64,000 nucleotides of DNA. Origin: Nocardioides sp. cx-173. Its GTDB lineage: Bacteria > Actinomycetota > Actinomycetes > Propionibacteriales > Nocardioidaceae. The position numbers were made by a program, and so were the translations under genes. The notes under the pieces were generated by a model. The model saw only the letters and a list, made by a program, of their open reading frames with translations. It searched no databases and was not told the DNA's origin. Numbering within the stretch: the first letter of the stretch is position 1; each line of letters starts with the position of its first letter. Below are positions 34,464 through 42,414 of this stretch, one piece after another. The stretch is taken from NCBI RefSeq assembly GCF_021117365.1, contig NZ_CP088262.1, positions 4,094,501-4,158,500 of the forward strand. The letters are read 5' to 3'.

Positions 34464-35243
34464 ATGGACCTCAACGAAGCGGTGGCGTTCGTCGCCGGCG
34501 GCGGCGGCGGCTTCGGGGCCGCGACCGCACGACGATTGCACGCCGCAGGCGCGAAGGTGCTCGTCGGCGACCTCGACGACGTCAAGGGCAAGGCCGTCGC
34601 CGAGGAGCTGGGCGACGGCGCCGCGTTCGTCCGGACCGACGTGACCGACGAGGACAGCGTGCAGGCGGCGTTGGACGCCGCCATGGAGCTGGGACCGCTG
34701 CGAGTCGCCGTCGTGGCACACGGCGGCCGAGGCGGGAAGCGCATCCTGGACAAGGAGAGCAAGCCTGCCCCGCAGGCGGCGTTCAGCCAGGTGATCGACA
34801 TCTTCCTCAACGCCACCTACAACATCGACCGACTGGCCGCCGCTGCCATCGCCCGGTCCGAGCCCCTCGCGCACGGGGAGCGCGGCGTCATCATCAACAC
34901 CGCGTCGATCGCCGCCTTCGACGGCACGATCGGCCAGACCGCCTACGCCGCAGCCAAGGCAGGCATCGTCGGAATGACGCTGCCGTTGGCCCGCGACCTC
35001 GGCCCGCTGGGGATCCGCGCGGTCACGATCGCGCCGGGCACCTTCCTCACCCCGGCGTTCCGCGACGCCGACCCCGACGAGCTGGACACGTACTGGGGCA
35101 AGGCGGTCCCGTTCCCCAAGCGGATGGGGCGGGCCGAGGAGTACGCCATGCTGGCACAGCAGATCGCGGAGAACCCGTACCTGAACGGCGAGACGATCCG
35201 CCTCGATGGCGGCCTGCGGTTCACGGCCAAGGGCGGCCACTGA
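34464..35243 (+). CDS. SDR, HSD10/3-hydroxyacyl-CoA dehydrogenase-like
   Basis: A 259-residue SDR with the nucleotide motif [15 protein letters not shown]-type aspartate in LVGDLDD, catalytic YAAAK and the tail [12 protein letters not shown]. The order of motifs, including the segment with [17 protein letters not shown], is like type 10 17-beta-hydroxysteroid/3-hydroxyacyl-CoA dehydrogenases. A close paralogue at 43599-44366 shares GERGxIIxTASxAAFDGxIGQT. Probable role: oxidation of a 3-hydroxyacyl-CoA. GAAGGAG precedes the ATG at 34464. The neighbouring regulator follows 77 bases downstream. Confidence 0.9.
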   Translation: MDLNEAVAFVAGGGGGFGAATARRLHAAGAKVLVGDLDDVKGKAVAEELGDGAAFVRTDVTDEDSVQAALDAAMELGPLRVAVVAHGGRGGKRILDKESKPAPQAAFSQVIDIFLNATYNIDRLAAAAIARSEPLAHGERGVIINTASIAAFDGTIGQTAYAAAKAGIVGMTLPLARDLGPLGIRAVTIAPGTFLTPAFRDADPDELDTYWGKAVPFPKRMGRAEEYAMLAQQIAENPYLNGETIRLDGGLRFTAKGGH

Positions 35244-35289
35244 GCTCCGAGTCGGTGACGTGGCGGGCAGTCGGGCACCCGACAAGCGC

Positions 35290-35307
35290 AAATCAGTAAT
35301 ATTGGGG
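35290..35307. promoter_or_regulatory. Candidate operator site 10 (regulator promoter)
   Basis: AAATCAGTAATATTGGGG lies just before the -10 box of the first GntR gene, which would allow autoregulation. The left half AATCAG matches; the right half does not. Confidence 0.4.
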
Positions 35308-35308
35308 A

Positions 35309-35314
35309 TAAGAT
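35309..35314 (+). promoter_or_regulatory. -10 box of a probably leaderless GntR transcript
   Basis: TAAGAT ends six bases before the ATG at 35321, so transcription would begin at or near the start codon. No ribosome site is visible. The second regulator gene has the same arrangement. Confidence 0.5.
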
Positions 35315-35320
35315 TCGCGC

Positions 35321-36136
35321 ATGGCACCCACGAGCGGCTCCCCCAAGGTGAGCTTCACCGGACCGCAGATCGGGACGCCAGTGCGTGCGCCGAAGACCGC
35401 CGAGCTGATCGCGGGTCACCTGCGGCGACAGATCGTGCGCGGGGAGCTGCAGCCGGGACGCACCCTGCCTCCCGAGATCCAGCTCATGGAGCAGTACGGC
35501 GTGTCCCGCCCGACGCTTCGGGAGGCCTTCCGCATCCTCGAGGCCGAGGCCCTGATCAGCGTCCGTCGTGGCAGCCGTGGCGGGGCCCAGGTGATCGCAC
35601 CGGAGGTCGCGGTCGCTGCGCGGTACGTCGGGCTGCTGCTGCAGATCCAGGGCACCACGATCAACGACGTGTACGAGGCGCGGATGATCACCGAGCCCCC
35701 CTGCGCGCGGCTGCTGGTGGAGCGACACACCGAGGACGACCTCGCGAAGCTCACCGAGGTCGTGGAGCAGCTCAAGGCGGAGGTCCACTCGAGCAAGCCG
35801 TTCGTCCCCGACCCGGACACGTGGAGCCGGCTGACCTACCGGTTCCACGAGCTCATCCTCCAGGGCAGCGGCAACAAGACGCTGGCGATCCAGGGCGCGG
35901 TCCTGGCCGACATCGTCGCCACTCATCTGCGCACCAAGATCGCGCGCGGCTACGACGACGAGCCCTCCGAGCGTTTCCAGCGGGTGATCCGCTCGTTCAC
36001 CAAGTTCATCGGCATCGTCAAGACCGGAGACGCCGCAGCGGCAGAGAAGCACTGGCTCTCCCACATGGAGGCGGCCGCGCAGTTCCTGCTGAAGGACGAT
36101 CTCAAGACCAAGCCGGTCGTCGACCTGTTCTCCTGA
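35321..36136 (+). CDS. FadR-subfamily GntR transcriptional regulator (FCD domain)
   Basis: A 271-residue regulator. The N-terminal winged helix-turn-helix spans about residues 24-90, with the recognition region GVSRPTLREAFRILEAEALI; the helical FCD effector domain follows (about 110-250). In FCD proteins a D-x3-H pair binds metal; here the pair reads T-x3-H (TYRFH), so the aspartate is missing, which may change the effector. Such regulators usually release DNA on binding an acyl-CoA or carboxylic acid. A highly similar paralogue is encoded at 45631. It has a candidate operator in its own promoter. Confidence 0.92.
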   Translation: MAPTSGSPKVSFTGPQIGTPVRAPKTAELIAGHLRRQIVRGELQPGRTLPPEIQLMEQYGVSRPTLREAFRILEAEALISVRRGSRGGAQVIAPEVAVAARYVGLLLQIQGTTINDVYEARMITEPPCARLLVERHTEDDLAKLTEVVEQLKAEVHSSKPFVPDPDTWSRLTYRFHELILQGSGNKTLAIQGAVLADIVATHLRTKIARGYDDEPSERFQRVIRSFTKFIGIVKTGDAAAAEKHWLSHMEAAAQFLLKDDLKTKPVVDLFS

Positions 36137-36150
36137 GCCGCCTGCAGCCG

Positions 36151-36189
36151 GCCGTCGGCCCGTTCCCCTCCCGGGAACGGGCCGACGGC
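36151..36189. terminator. Perfect 17-bp bidirectional terminator hairpin
   Basis: The arms GCCGTCGGCCCGTTCCC and GGGAACGGGCCGACGGC pair perfectly over 17 bp around the loop CTCCC, between the converging GntR and CoA-transferase genes. Confidence 0.85.
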
Positions 36190-36190
36190 G

Positions 36191-37423
36191 TCAGGTGACC
36201 GCGCCGGCGATCTTGAGCTCGATCAGCTTCTCGTCGGAGAAGCCGAGCTCGCTGAGGACGTCGTCGGTGTGCTCGGCGAACAGTGGCGCGCGTCGGGCCT
36301 CGGCGGGCGTCTGGTCGAACTGCACCGGACTGACGACCAGCTCGCGCTCCACGCCGTCGGCGTCGGTGAGCTTTCCGATGTAGCCGTTGCTCCGCAGCGC
36401 CTCGTCGTTGGACACGCCCCAGGCGTCCTGGACGGCCGCCCACTGCGCCTGCAGGCCCTTGAACTGGTCGATCCACTCGTCGAACGTGCGCGAGGCCAGG
36501 ACCTCGGCGATGATCTCCGCTGCCTGCGGGGCGTTCGCCATCAGGTGCTCGACGGTGTCGAAGCGCTCGTCCTCGGGAAGGTCGGGCCGGCCGATGGTCT
36601 CGCAGAACTCGCGCCAGTACGGGCCTGGCTGCACCGTCGCGAGCCACAGCCAGCGACCGTCCGAGGTCTTGTAGGCGCCCACGAGGGGGTTGCGAGCCGA
36701 TCCGTGCCGCGGCACCGGCGGCCGTGGCGGCGGGCCGCCGGCCATCATCGCGAGGTTGACCGTGAACTGGGTCGCCCAGGCGCCGACGCCGAGCAACGAC
36801 ACGTCGATGACCGCCGGCTCACCGGTGGTCGTGCGGGCATAGAGGGCGGCCGCGATGCCGCCGGCCATGGCCATGCCCCCCTGATTGTCGCCGTACGCAC
36901 CGGCGGGCATCGGCGCGATGACCTCCGCCCCCGGCGGGGTGGCGCCGGCGGCGCTGCCGGCGCGGGCCCAGAAGGCGGTCATGTCGTAACCACCCTTGTC
37001 CGCCTCCTCGCCGCGCTGCCCGAAGCCCGACCCACGCACATAGATGATGTCGGGGTTGATCGCGCGGACGTCCTCGAGCTCGATCCCCAGCTTCGCCCTC
37101 GCGCTCGGCAGGAAGTTCGTGATGAAGACGTCGCTGCGCCGGATCAGCTCCTCCAGGACCTCGCGCGCCTCGGGCTTCTCCAGCGCCAGGCCCACGCTCC
37201 GCTTGCCTCGGTTGGCCGCGTCGAAGATCGGCGAGAAGCTGCTGCCCTCGGTGATCGCGTCGACACCGAGGACGGTCGTCAGGCCGCGCTGGCCGTCTCC
37301 TCGCACCGCGTGCTCGACCTTGGTCACCTCGGCGCCCCACTCCGCCAGGATCGCCCCGGCTGCGGGCACGAACGTGAACTGGGCCACCTCGAGCACCCGG
37401 ACACCCTGCATCGGCTTGTGCAT
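36191..37423 (-). CDS. CaiB/BaiF (class III) CoA transferase
   Basis: A 410-residue class III CoA transferase. It has the family N-terminus VRVLEVAQFTFVPAAGAILAEWGAEVTKVE (in pieces), NRGKRSVGLAL, and the catalytic aspartate Asp147 in GGYDMTAFWARAG. These enzymes move CoA between carboxylic acids through an aspartyl-anhydride intermediate, so it may activate the growth acid at the expense of another thioester. GGAGAG precedes the ATG at 37423. It is probably co-transcribed with the thiolase/DUF35 fusion, whose stop at 37470 lies 46 bases upstream. Confidence 0.9.
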   Translation of the reverse strand: MHKPMQGVRVLEVAQFTFVPAAGAILAEWGAEVTKVEHAVRGDGQRGLTTVLGVDAITEGSSFSPIFDAANRGKRSVGLALEKPEAREVLEELIRRSDVFITNFLPSARAKLGIELEDVRAINPDIIYVRGSGFGQRGEEADKGGYDMTAFWARAGSAAGATPPGAEVIAPMPAGAYGDNQGGMAMAGGIAAALYARTTTGEPAVIDVSLLGVGAWATQFTVNLAMMAGGPPPRPPVPRHGSARNPLVGAYKTSDGRWLWLATVQPGPYWREFCETIGRPDLPEDERFDTVEHLMANAPQAAEIIAEVLASRTFDEWIDQFKGLQAQWAAVQDAWGVSNDEALRSNGYIGKLTDADGVERELVVSPVQFDQTPAEARRAPLFAEHTDDVLSELGFSDEKLIELKIAGAVT

Positions 37424-37469
37424 CGTCGTCTCTCCTCGCGATCGTCTGAGCGTTACGTAATCAAGTCGT

Positions 37470-39137
37470 CTAGGGACGGCGCAGCAGCATGGCGCCCCCG
37501 GGCGCCCCGCCGCCGGTGGTCACCACGGCCACGCCGGCGTCGGCCACCTGCCGCCCGTCGGCTTCCCCGCGCAGCTGCAGCATCGCCTCGCGGATGAAGC
37601 CGAAGCCGTGCAGCCGGCCGGCCGAGAGCTGCCCCCCGTGCGGGTTGAGCGGCAGCCGCCCGTCGAGCGCGATCCCCCGACCCTCGTCGATGAAGTCGGC
37701 CGCGCCGCCGGGCTCGCAGAAGCCCAGCGCCTCGAGCCACGACACCGCGTTGAAGGTGAAGCCGTCGTAGAGGAGCGCGAGGTCGACGTCGTCGTGACGC
37801 AGGTCCGTCCGCGTCCACAGATGGGCGGCCGGTCCCGCCGTCTGCGGCTCGTGGGACAGGGTCCCCTGGTCCCAGCTGAGCCGTTCGGTGATCTGGGTGC
37901 CGATCGCCTCGATCTTGATGGCCGGGTGCGGACGGTCGCCGGCGGTCTCGACCGCAGAGACGACGATCGCCGTCGCTCCGTCGACCGGGACGTCGCAGTC
38001 GTACAGCCCGAACGGCGTGGTGATCATCCGAGCGGCGTGGTAGTCGTCGATAGTGATCGGGTCCCGGTAGATCGCCTCGGGGTTGCGCGACGCGTTGGCC
38101 CGCGAGTTGACGGCCACCCACCCCAGCATCGACCGGTCGCCGCCGTAGCGGTGGAAGTAGTTGGACGCGAAGACACCGATCCAGTTGGCGGCGGACATCG
38201 CGCCGTACGGCGAGAGGTGCTCCACCATCCCGGTGGCACGTGACGGCGGCGCGTCCCAGGTGCCGTCGCGAATCATCGCGGCGAGCGACGCCTCCCACAC
38301 CGTGCGGAAGCAGAGCACGTGCCGGCACAGCCCGGAGGACACGGCCATCATCGCCGCGATGACCGGTCCGACCTGCCCCGGCATGTCGCCCCCGGCGTTG
38401 ATCCAGGTCGGGTGCAGCTGGAGCGCCTCCGCGACCGGCCAGATGCCGCCCTCGGACATGCCGGGCGAGCCGACCCGGCCGGGATAGGTCGAGAGCCCGT
38501 CGATGTCGGCCATCGTCAGTCCCGCGTCCGCGACGGCACGCTCGCAGGCCTCGACGGTCAGCGACACGGGGTCGACGAGCAGACGCCGGCCCACGCGCGA
38601 CTGGCCCACCCCGGTCAGCACGGCGCGATCCTCGAAGCGCACCGACGAGGCCGGAGGCCGCACCGACGCCACGGTGTCGACCGGGACCTCGAGGGTCTCG
38701 CCGGCACGGTCGGGGTCGGGCTCGAAGAGGGGGAGATGGACGTCCTCGACGTGCTCGAACACCACCCGGACGGCCATCCCGACACGGGCCTCGTCGACCG
38801 GGCAGTTGACGATGTTGGTCGTCAGCCGGGCGCCGGGGTCCTCCTCCAGCGCCACCACCGCGATGACGTACGGCGGCGGGAAGCCGGCGAGCCACTGCTG
38901 GTGGTTGACGGTGAAGCCCGCGACCACCGCGCGGCCGGACACCGGCGCCAGCCCGACGTTCGGGCCGTGACAAGACCGGCACCGCGGCAGCGGCGGATGC
39001 GTGTAGGCCCCGCAGTCGGCGCAGCGCTGCACGTGGAGCGCGCCGCCCGCTCCCGCAGACCAGAACCCCGCACTCGCGAGGGTCGGCTGCGGAAGCGGAC
39101 GGCGTACCTGCGTCTTGTCGTCGACTCCCTCAGACAC
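37470..39137 (-). CDS. Fused DUF35 (Zn-ribbon/OB) and thiolase-like protein
   Basis: A 555-residue fusion. Residues 1 to about 150 form a DUF35 domain with zinc-ribbon cysteines CADC and CRSC and an OB fold (PPYVIAVVALEEDPGARL). Residues from about 168 form a thiolase-like lipid-transfer domain starting DRAVLTGVGQSRVG and containing LNPHGGQLSAGRLHGFGF. The two parts correspond to the separate genes at 4424 and 3273 but in the opposite order. It should be a self-contained acyl-CoA retro-aldolase or related C-C lyase. The GTG start overlaps the amidohydrolase stop by eight bases and lacks a strong ribosome site, which implies coupling. Confidence 0.88.
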   Translation of the reverse strand: MSEGVDDKTQVRRPLPQPTLASAGFWSAGAGGALHVQRCADCGAYTHPPLPRCRSCHGPNVGLAPVSGRAVVAGFTVNHQQWLAGFPPPYVIAVVALEEDPGARLTTNIVNCPVDEARVGMAVRVVFEHVEDVHLPLFEPDPDRAGETLEVPVDTVASVRPPASSVRFEDRAVLTGVGQSRVGRRLLVDPVSLTVEACERAVADAGLTMADIDGLSTYPGRVGSPGMSEGGIWPVAEALQLHPTWINAGGDMPGQVGPVIAAMMAVSSGLCRHVLCFRTVWEASLAAMIRDGTWDAPPSRATGMVEHLSPYGAMSAANWIGVFASNYFHRYGGDRSMLGWVAVNSRANASRNPEAIYRDPITIDDYHAARMITTPFGLYDCDVPVDGATAIVVSAVETAGDRPHPAIKIEAIGTQITERLSWDQGTLSHEPQTAGPAAHLWTRTDLRHDDVDLALLYDGFTFNAVSWLEALGFCEPGGAADFIDEGRGIALDGRLPLNPHGGQLSAGRLHGFGFIREAMLQLRGEADGRQVADAGVAVVTTGGGAPGGAMLLRRP

Positions 39138-40353
39138 GGGGGAAGTTCAGGACTTCACGCGCGTTGAGCTCGACCATCTTGCGCACGTCCTCGTCCGGCA
39201 CATCGAGGAACGACTCGGAGAGGACCTTGCGGCTGTTGGGCCAGTTGCAATCCACGTGCGGGTAGTCGATCTCCACGGTGATGCGGTCGATGCCGATCTC
39301 ATGACGGTTGCGGATGCCGAAGTCGTCGTTGATGAAGCAGCCCCAGAAGTGCTTCTTGAACAGGTCCGTCGGGCGGGTGTGGAAGTCGATCGGCTGGTAG
39401 TGGCGGTGCCGCTCCCACATCAGGTCCAGGCGCTCCATGATGTAGGGGAACCAGCCGATGCCGCCCTCGGCGAGCATGAACTTGAGCCGCGGATGCTTCT
39501 GGAGCTGCCCGCTGAACACCAGCTCGACCGCGGACCACATCAGGTTGGTGGCGTAGACGACGAACGTGGCGATGCTCGGCACCTCGTCGTCCGCGGCGTC
39601 CGCGTTGCCGCCCATGCGCGCCGACACCGACTTGAACTGCTCACCTTGGAAGTTGGGGCGAAGCGCCTTCGCCGAGGCGTGGAAGCCCGGCACGAAGCTG
39701 CCTGAGCCGAAGTGCAGGCTCACCACGATCCCGGTCTCCTCGAAGACGTCCCACAGCGGACCCCAGTGGTCACTGGAGAAGCCCGGCAGGCCGAGCGGGG
39801 ACGGGTTGTCGGGGAAGGAGACCAGGCGGGCGCCCTTCGCGGCCACCCGCTTCAGCTCCGCGACGGCCAGGTCGATGTCCCACAGGGGCAGGATCGCCAG
39901 CGGCACGAAGCGCGACGGGTCGGTCCCGCACCACTCGTCGATGCTGAAGTCGTTCCACGCCTGCAGGCTCGCAAGCCCGAGCTCCTTGTTCTTGGAGTTG
40001 AAGAAGACGCGGCCACCGAACCCGGGGAAGGACGGGAAGCACGCGGCCGCCTGGACGCCGTCGACGTCCATGTCCTTGACCCGCGCGACGGGGTCGTAGC
40101 ACCCGGGGATCATGTCGTCGAACCGGAGCGGCTCCATGCCCACCTCTTCCGGCTTCTTGCCGGCGACGGCGTTGAGGCCGATGTAGGGGAAGATCTCGCC
40201 CTCGAAGGTCCACAGGTGGCGGCCCTGCTCGTCCTCGATGATGCGCGGCCCCTCGTCTTGGAACTTGGCCGCCAGACGATCGCTGAACACCCGCGGGTGC
40301 TCGATCAGGTGGTCGTCCACGGAGACGATCTGCATGTCATCCTGAAGCGGCAT
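39130..40353 (-). CDS. Amidohydrolase-2 family protein
   Basis: A 407-residue TIM-barrel metalloenzyme. The N-terminus has the D-x-H pair in SVDDHLIEHP, the barrel histidine is in VSLHFGSGS, and the C-terminal aspartate in EIDYPHVDCNWP. It shares length, motifs and neighbourhood type with the genes at 12232 and 20034. GGAGGACGACAG before the ATG at 40353 fixes the start; an internal ATG 18 bases later is possible. It is translationally coupled to the DUF35-thiolase fusion, so its product may be the fusion's substrate or the reverse. Confidence 0.9.
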   Translation of the reverse strand: MPLQDDMQIVSVDDHLIEHPRVFSDRLAAKFQDEGPRIIEDEQGRHLWTFEGEIFPYIGLNAVAGKKPEEVGMEPLRFDDMIPGCYDPVARVKDMDVDGVQAAACFPSFPGFGGRVFFNSKNKELGLASLQAWNDFSIDEWCGTDPSRFVPLAILPLWDIDLAVAELKRVAAKGARLVSFPDNPSPLGLPGFSSDHWGPLWDVFEETGIVVSLHFGSGSFVPGFHASAKALRPNFQGEQFKSVSARMGGNADAADDEVPSIATFVVYATNLMWSAVELVFSGQLQKHPRLKFMLAEGGIGWFPYIMERLDLMWERHRHYQPIDFHTRPTDLFKKHFWGCFINDDFGIRNRHEIGIDRITVEIDYPHVDCNWPNSRKVLSESFLDVPDEDVRKMVELNAREVLNFPRV

Positions 40354-40397
40354 TCTGTCGTCCTCCACGTATCGAACGGCGTTGTTTGACGGGTGGC

Positions 40398-40415
40398 CCA
40401 TCATATAACCTATTG
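40398..40415. promoter_or_regulatory. Candidate operator site 11
   Basis: On the minus strand this reads CAATAGGTTATATGATGG and contains a TATGAT -10 hexamer for the amidohydrolase operon. It lies between that operon and the small gene at 40450. Confidence 0.5.
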
Positions 40416-40449
40416 TATTGATGACACAACAAGTGGAGGGATTCCCGGG

Positions 40450-40710
40450 ATGACCGAGGACGAGAACCCGTACTGGGACGAGGACGACCACGACCTGCTG
40501 ACCTTCACCGAGTCGGGCTCGCGGCTGCAGAAGGCGATCGAGCGCACCCGCCGAGCACTGGACGAGGCCGACTCCGCGACAGTCCGCGCCTCGCTGGAGG
40601 CGCGACTTGCCGCCCTGCACGACGCCCACGCCCGCAGCACTCGGACGGCGAGCGAGAAGCCCGGCGAGGCCGGCTTCCTCGGCTACCAGCCCCCCGACGC
40701 TGCGGACTGA
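40450..40710 (+). CDS. Small acidic hypothetical protein
   Basis: An 86-residue protein with a very acidic N-terminus (TEDENPYWDEDDHDLL) followed by a predicted amphipathic helix (SRLQKAIERTRRALDEADSATVRASLEARLAALHDAH, in pieces) that could form a coiled coil. GGAGGG precedes the ATG at 40450. No domain is recognised. It lies alone between the amidohydrolase operon and the ferredoxin-P450 operon, with candidate operators on both sides, so it is likely part of the regulon. It could be a small binding partner or an adaptor. Confidence 0.65.
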   Translation: MTEDENPYWDEDDHDLLTFTESGSRLQKAIERTRRALDEADSATVRASLEARLAALHDAHARSTRTASEKPGEAGFLGYQPPDAAD

Positions 40711-40745
40711 GCCGCAACGGCGGGCACTGCTGATGTGGTTCTCGA

Positions 40746-40763
40746 CAATCAGGTGAATGATTG
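40746..40763. promoter_or_regulatory. Candidate operator site 12 (best palindrome)
   Basis: CAATCAGGTGAATGATTG is a perfect inverted repeat of CAATCA around a six-base spacer. It ends three bases before the -10 hexamer TATAGT (40767-40772) of the ferredoxin-P450 operon, a position suited to repression. Confidence 0.7.
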
Positions 40764-40766
40764 CAT

Positions 40767-40772
40767 TATAGT
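40767..40772 (+). promoter_or_regulatory. -10 hexamer of the ferredoxin-P450 operon
   Basis: TATAGT lies 32 bases upstream of the ferredoxin start. The block TGATTGCA-TATAGT-AC is repeated, with one or two changes, before the acyl-CoA dehydrogenase operon at 34366. Confidence 0.55.
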
Positions 40773-40804
40773 GACCGAACTCACGCGGACCACGAAGGAG
40801 CGAG

Positions 40805-40999
40805 ATGAAGGTCACCGTCGATCCCGACAAGTGCCAGGGGCACACGCTCTGCTTCATGCAGGCACCCGATCTGTTCCTGCTCGACGACCTCGACGGCCAC
40901 GCCAGCGTGGTCACCGGCGAGGTGCCCGAGGGTCGCGAGGAGCAGGCGCACGAGGCGATCAGCTCATGCCCCGAGCAGGCGATCGCGGTGGTCGCATGA
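40805..40999 (+). CDS. 3Fe-4S-type ferredoxin for P450
   Basis: A 64-residue soluble ferredoxin. The ligands are Cys10 and Cys16 with histidine at position 13 in place of the second cysteine (CQGHTLC), and Cys55 in SSCPEQAI. Three cysteines with a C-x2-H spacing are typical of the single-cluster 3Fe-4S ferredoxins that feed actinobacterial P450s. It overlaps the P450 gene by ATGA, so it is almost surely the electron donor of that enzyme. AAGGAGCGAG precedes the ATG at 40805. No ferredoxin reductase gene is in the window. Confidence 0.93.
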   Translation: MKVTVDPDKCQGHTLCFMQAPDLFLLDDLDGHASVVTGEVPEGREEQAHEAISSCPEQAIAVVA

Positions 41000-42363
41000 C
41001 CGCCACGGAGCACCCTGAGGCGGCCGCGGACGAGACCGCACGCAAGCAGCCGGTCTTCCAGTTCGACCGCCACGCCCCCGACTACCGCGAGCACTTCGGC
41101 GAGATCACCAAGGAGATGCAGTCCAAGTGCCCCGTCGCGTGGTCCGACACCCACGGCGGCCACTGGGTGGCCAGCGGCTACCAGGAGGTCTTCGACATCG
41201 CCCGGCGCGCCGACGTGCTCTCCAACGACCATGACGTCAAGGGCGTGCGCAAGGGCTACAAGGGCATCACCATCCCCGCAGCGAGCACCCAGCAGGGCGG
41301 CTTCCTCGAGATGGACCCGCCGTACCAGCGCTACTACCGCCAGGCGCTGAACCCGTACCTCTCCCCCGCCGCGGTGGCGCGATGGACGCCCTTCGTCGAC
41401 GAGATCGTCCGCGCGGCCATCAACGAGAAGATCGAGAGCGGTTCGATCGACTTCGTCGACGACCTGGCGAACATCGTCCCGGCCGTCCTGACCCTCGCCA
41501 TGCTCGGCATCCCGGTCCAGGACTGGGAGATCTACTGCGACCCCACGCACGCGCTGGTCTACACGCCGCGCACCTCCGAGCGCTTCCAGGTGGCGCTGCA
41601 GCAGATGGCCGTGATGATGGGTCACCTGCAGCAGGCGCTCACCGACAGCCGCACCGATCCGAAGCCCGGCCTGGTCAGCGCCCTGGCCGGCCTGGAGTGG
41701 GACGACCACCAACCGGACGACCAGGAGCTGCTCGGCGTCCTCAGCCTTCTCATCGGCGGCGGGTTCGACACCACGACCGCGCTGACCGCGCACGCGCTGG
41801 ACTGGCTCTCGCAGAACCCCGCCGACCGGGCCCGACTCAGCGCCGAGCGGGAGACCCTGCTCGACTCCGCGACCGAGGAGTTCCTGCGGTACTTCACCCC
41901 GGCACCTGGTGACGGCCGGACGATCAGCGAGGACTGCGTGCTGGCGGGCACGGAGTTCAAGGAGGGTGACCGGCTCTGGCTCTCCTGGGCCATGGCCAAC
42001 CGGGACCCGAAGACCTTCGAGAACCCCGACACGGTGGACCTGGCCCGCAAGGGCAACAAGCACACCAGCTTCGGTCTCGGCATCCACCGGTGCATCGGCT
42101 CGAACATGGCCCGGATGGTCTTCAAGAGCATGCTGACCGCTGTGCTCGACCGGATGCCCGACTACGTGTGCGACCCCGCCCGCGCCGTCCACTACGAGTC
42201 CGTCGGCGTGATCCAGGGCATGCAGCACCTCCCGGCGACCTTCACGCCGGGCGAGCGCATCGGTGCCGGCCTGGACGAGACGCTGGCGGCCCTGCAGCGG
42301 GCGTGCGAGGAGCAGCAGCTCGCCGCGCCGATCACCGAGCGCCGGGCGCGCGCGGACGTCTGA
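40996..42363 (+). CDS. Cytochrome P450 (class I), ferredoxin-coupled
   Basis: A 455-residue P450. The I-helix motif is GGGFDTTTA, ExxR lies in EEFLRYF, and the haem loop FGLGIHRCIG gives the ligand Cys366. The C-terminus is extended beyond the usual end by about 40 residues. Coupled by ATGA to the ferredoxin upstream, and followed by a SnoaL-like protein, it is probably the main substrate hydroxylase of the island, working with mycofactocin-type SDRs downstream in the pathway. The exact P450 family cannot be named without a search. Confidence 0.94.
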   Translation: MTATEHPEAAADETARKQPVFQFDRHAPDYREHFGEITKEMQSKCPVAWSDTHGGHWVASGYQEVFDIARRADVLSNDHDVKGVRKGYKGITIPAASTQQGGFLEMDPPYQRYYRQALNPYLSPAAVARWTPFVDEIVRAAINEKIESGSIDFVDDLANIVPAVLTLAMLGIPVQDWEIYCDPTHALVYTPRTSERFQVALQQMAVMMGHLQQALTDSRTDPKPGLVSALAGLEWDDHQPDDQELLGVLSLLIGGGFDTTTALTAHALDWLSQNPADRARLSAERETLLDSATEEFLRYFTPAPGDGRTISEDCVLAGTEFKEGDRLWLSWAMANRDPKTFENPDTVDLARKGNKHTSFGLGIHRCIGSNMARMVFKSMLTAVLDRMPDYVCDPARAVHYESVGVIQGMQHLPATFTPGERIGAGLDETLAALQRACEEQQLAAPITERRARADV

Positions 42364-42414
42364 GCCTCGCCGACAGCGACCACCCGACGACCACAGATCT
42401 GGAGTACCGGTCCC

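Noticed and set aside
37447..37465. A fifteenth copy of the shared operator upstream of the CoA transferase (TAATCAAGTCGTC)
   Set aside because: Only the short AATCA core matches and the spacing differs; counting it would weaken the motif definition.
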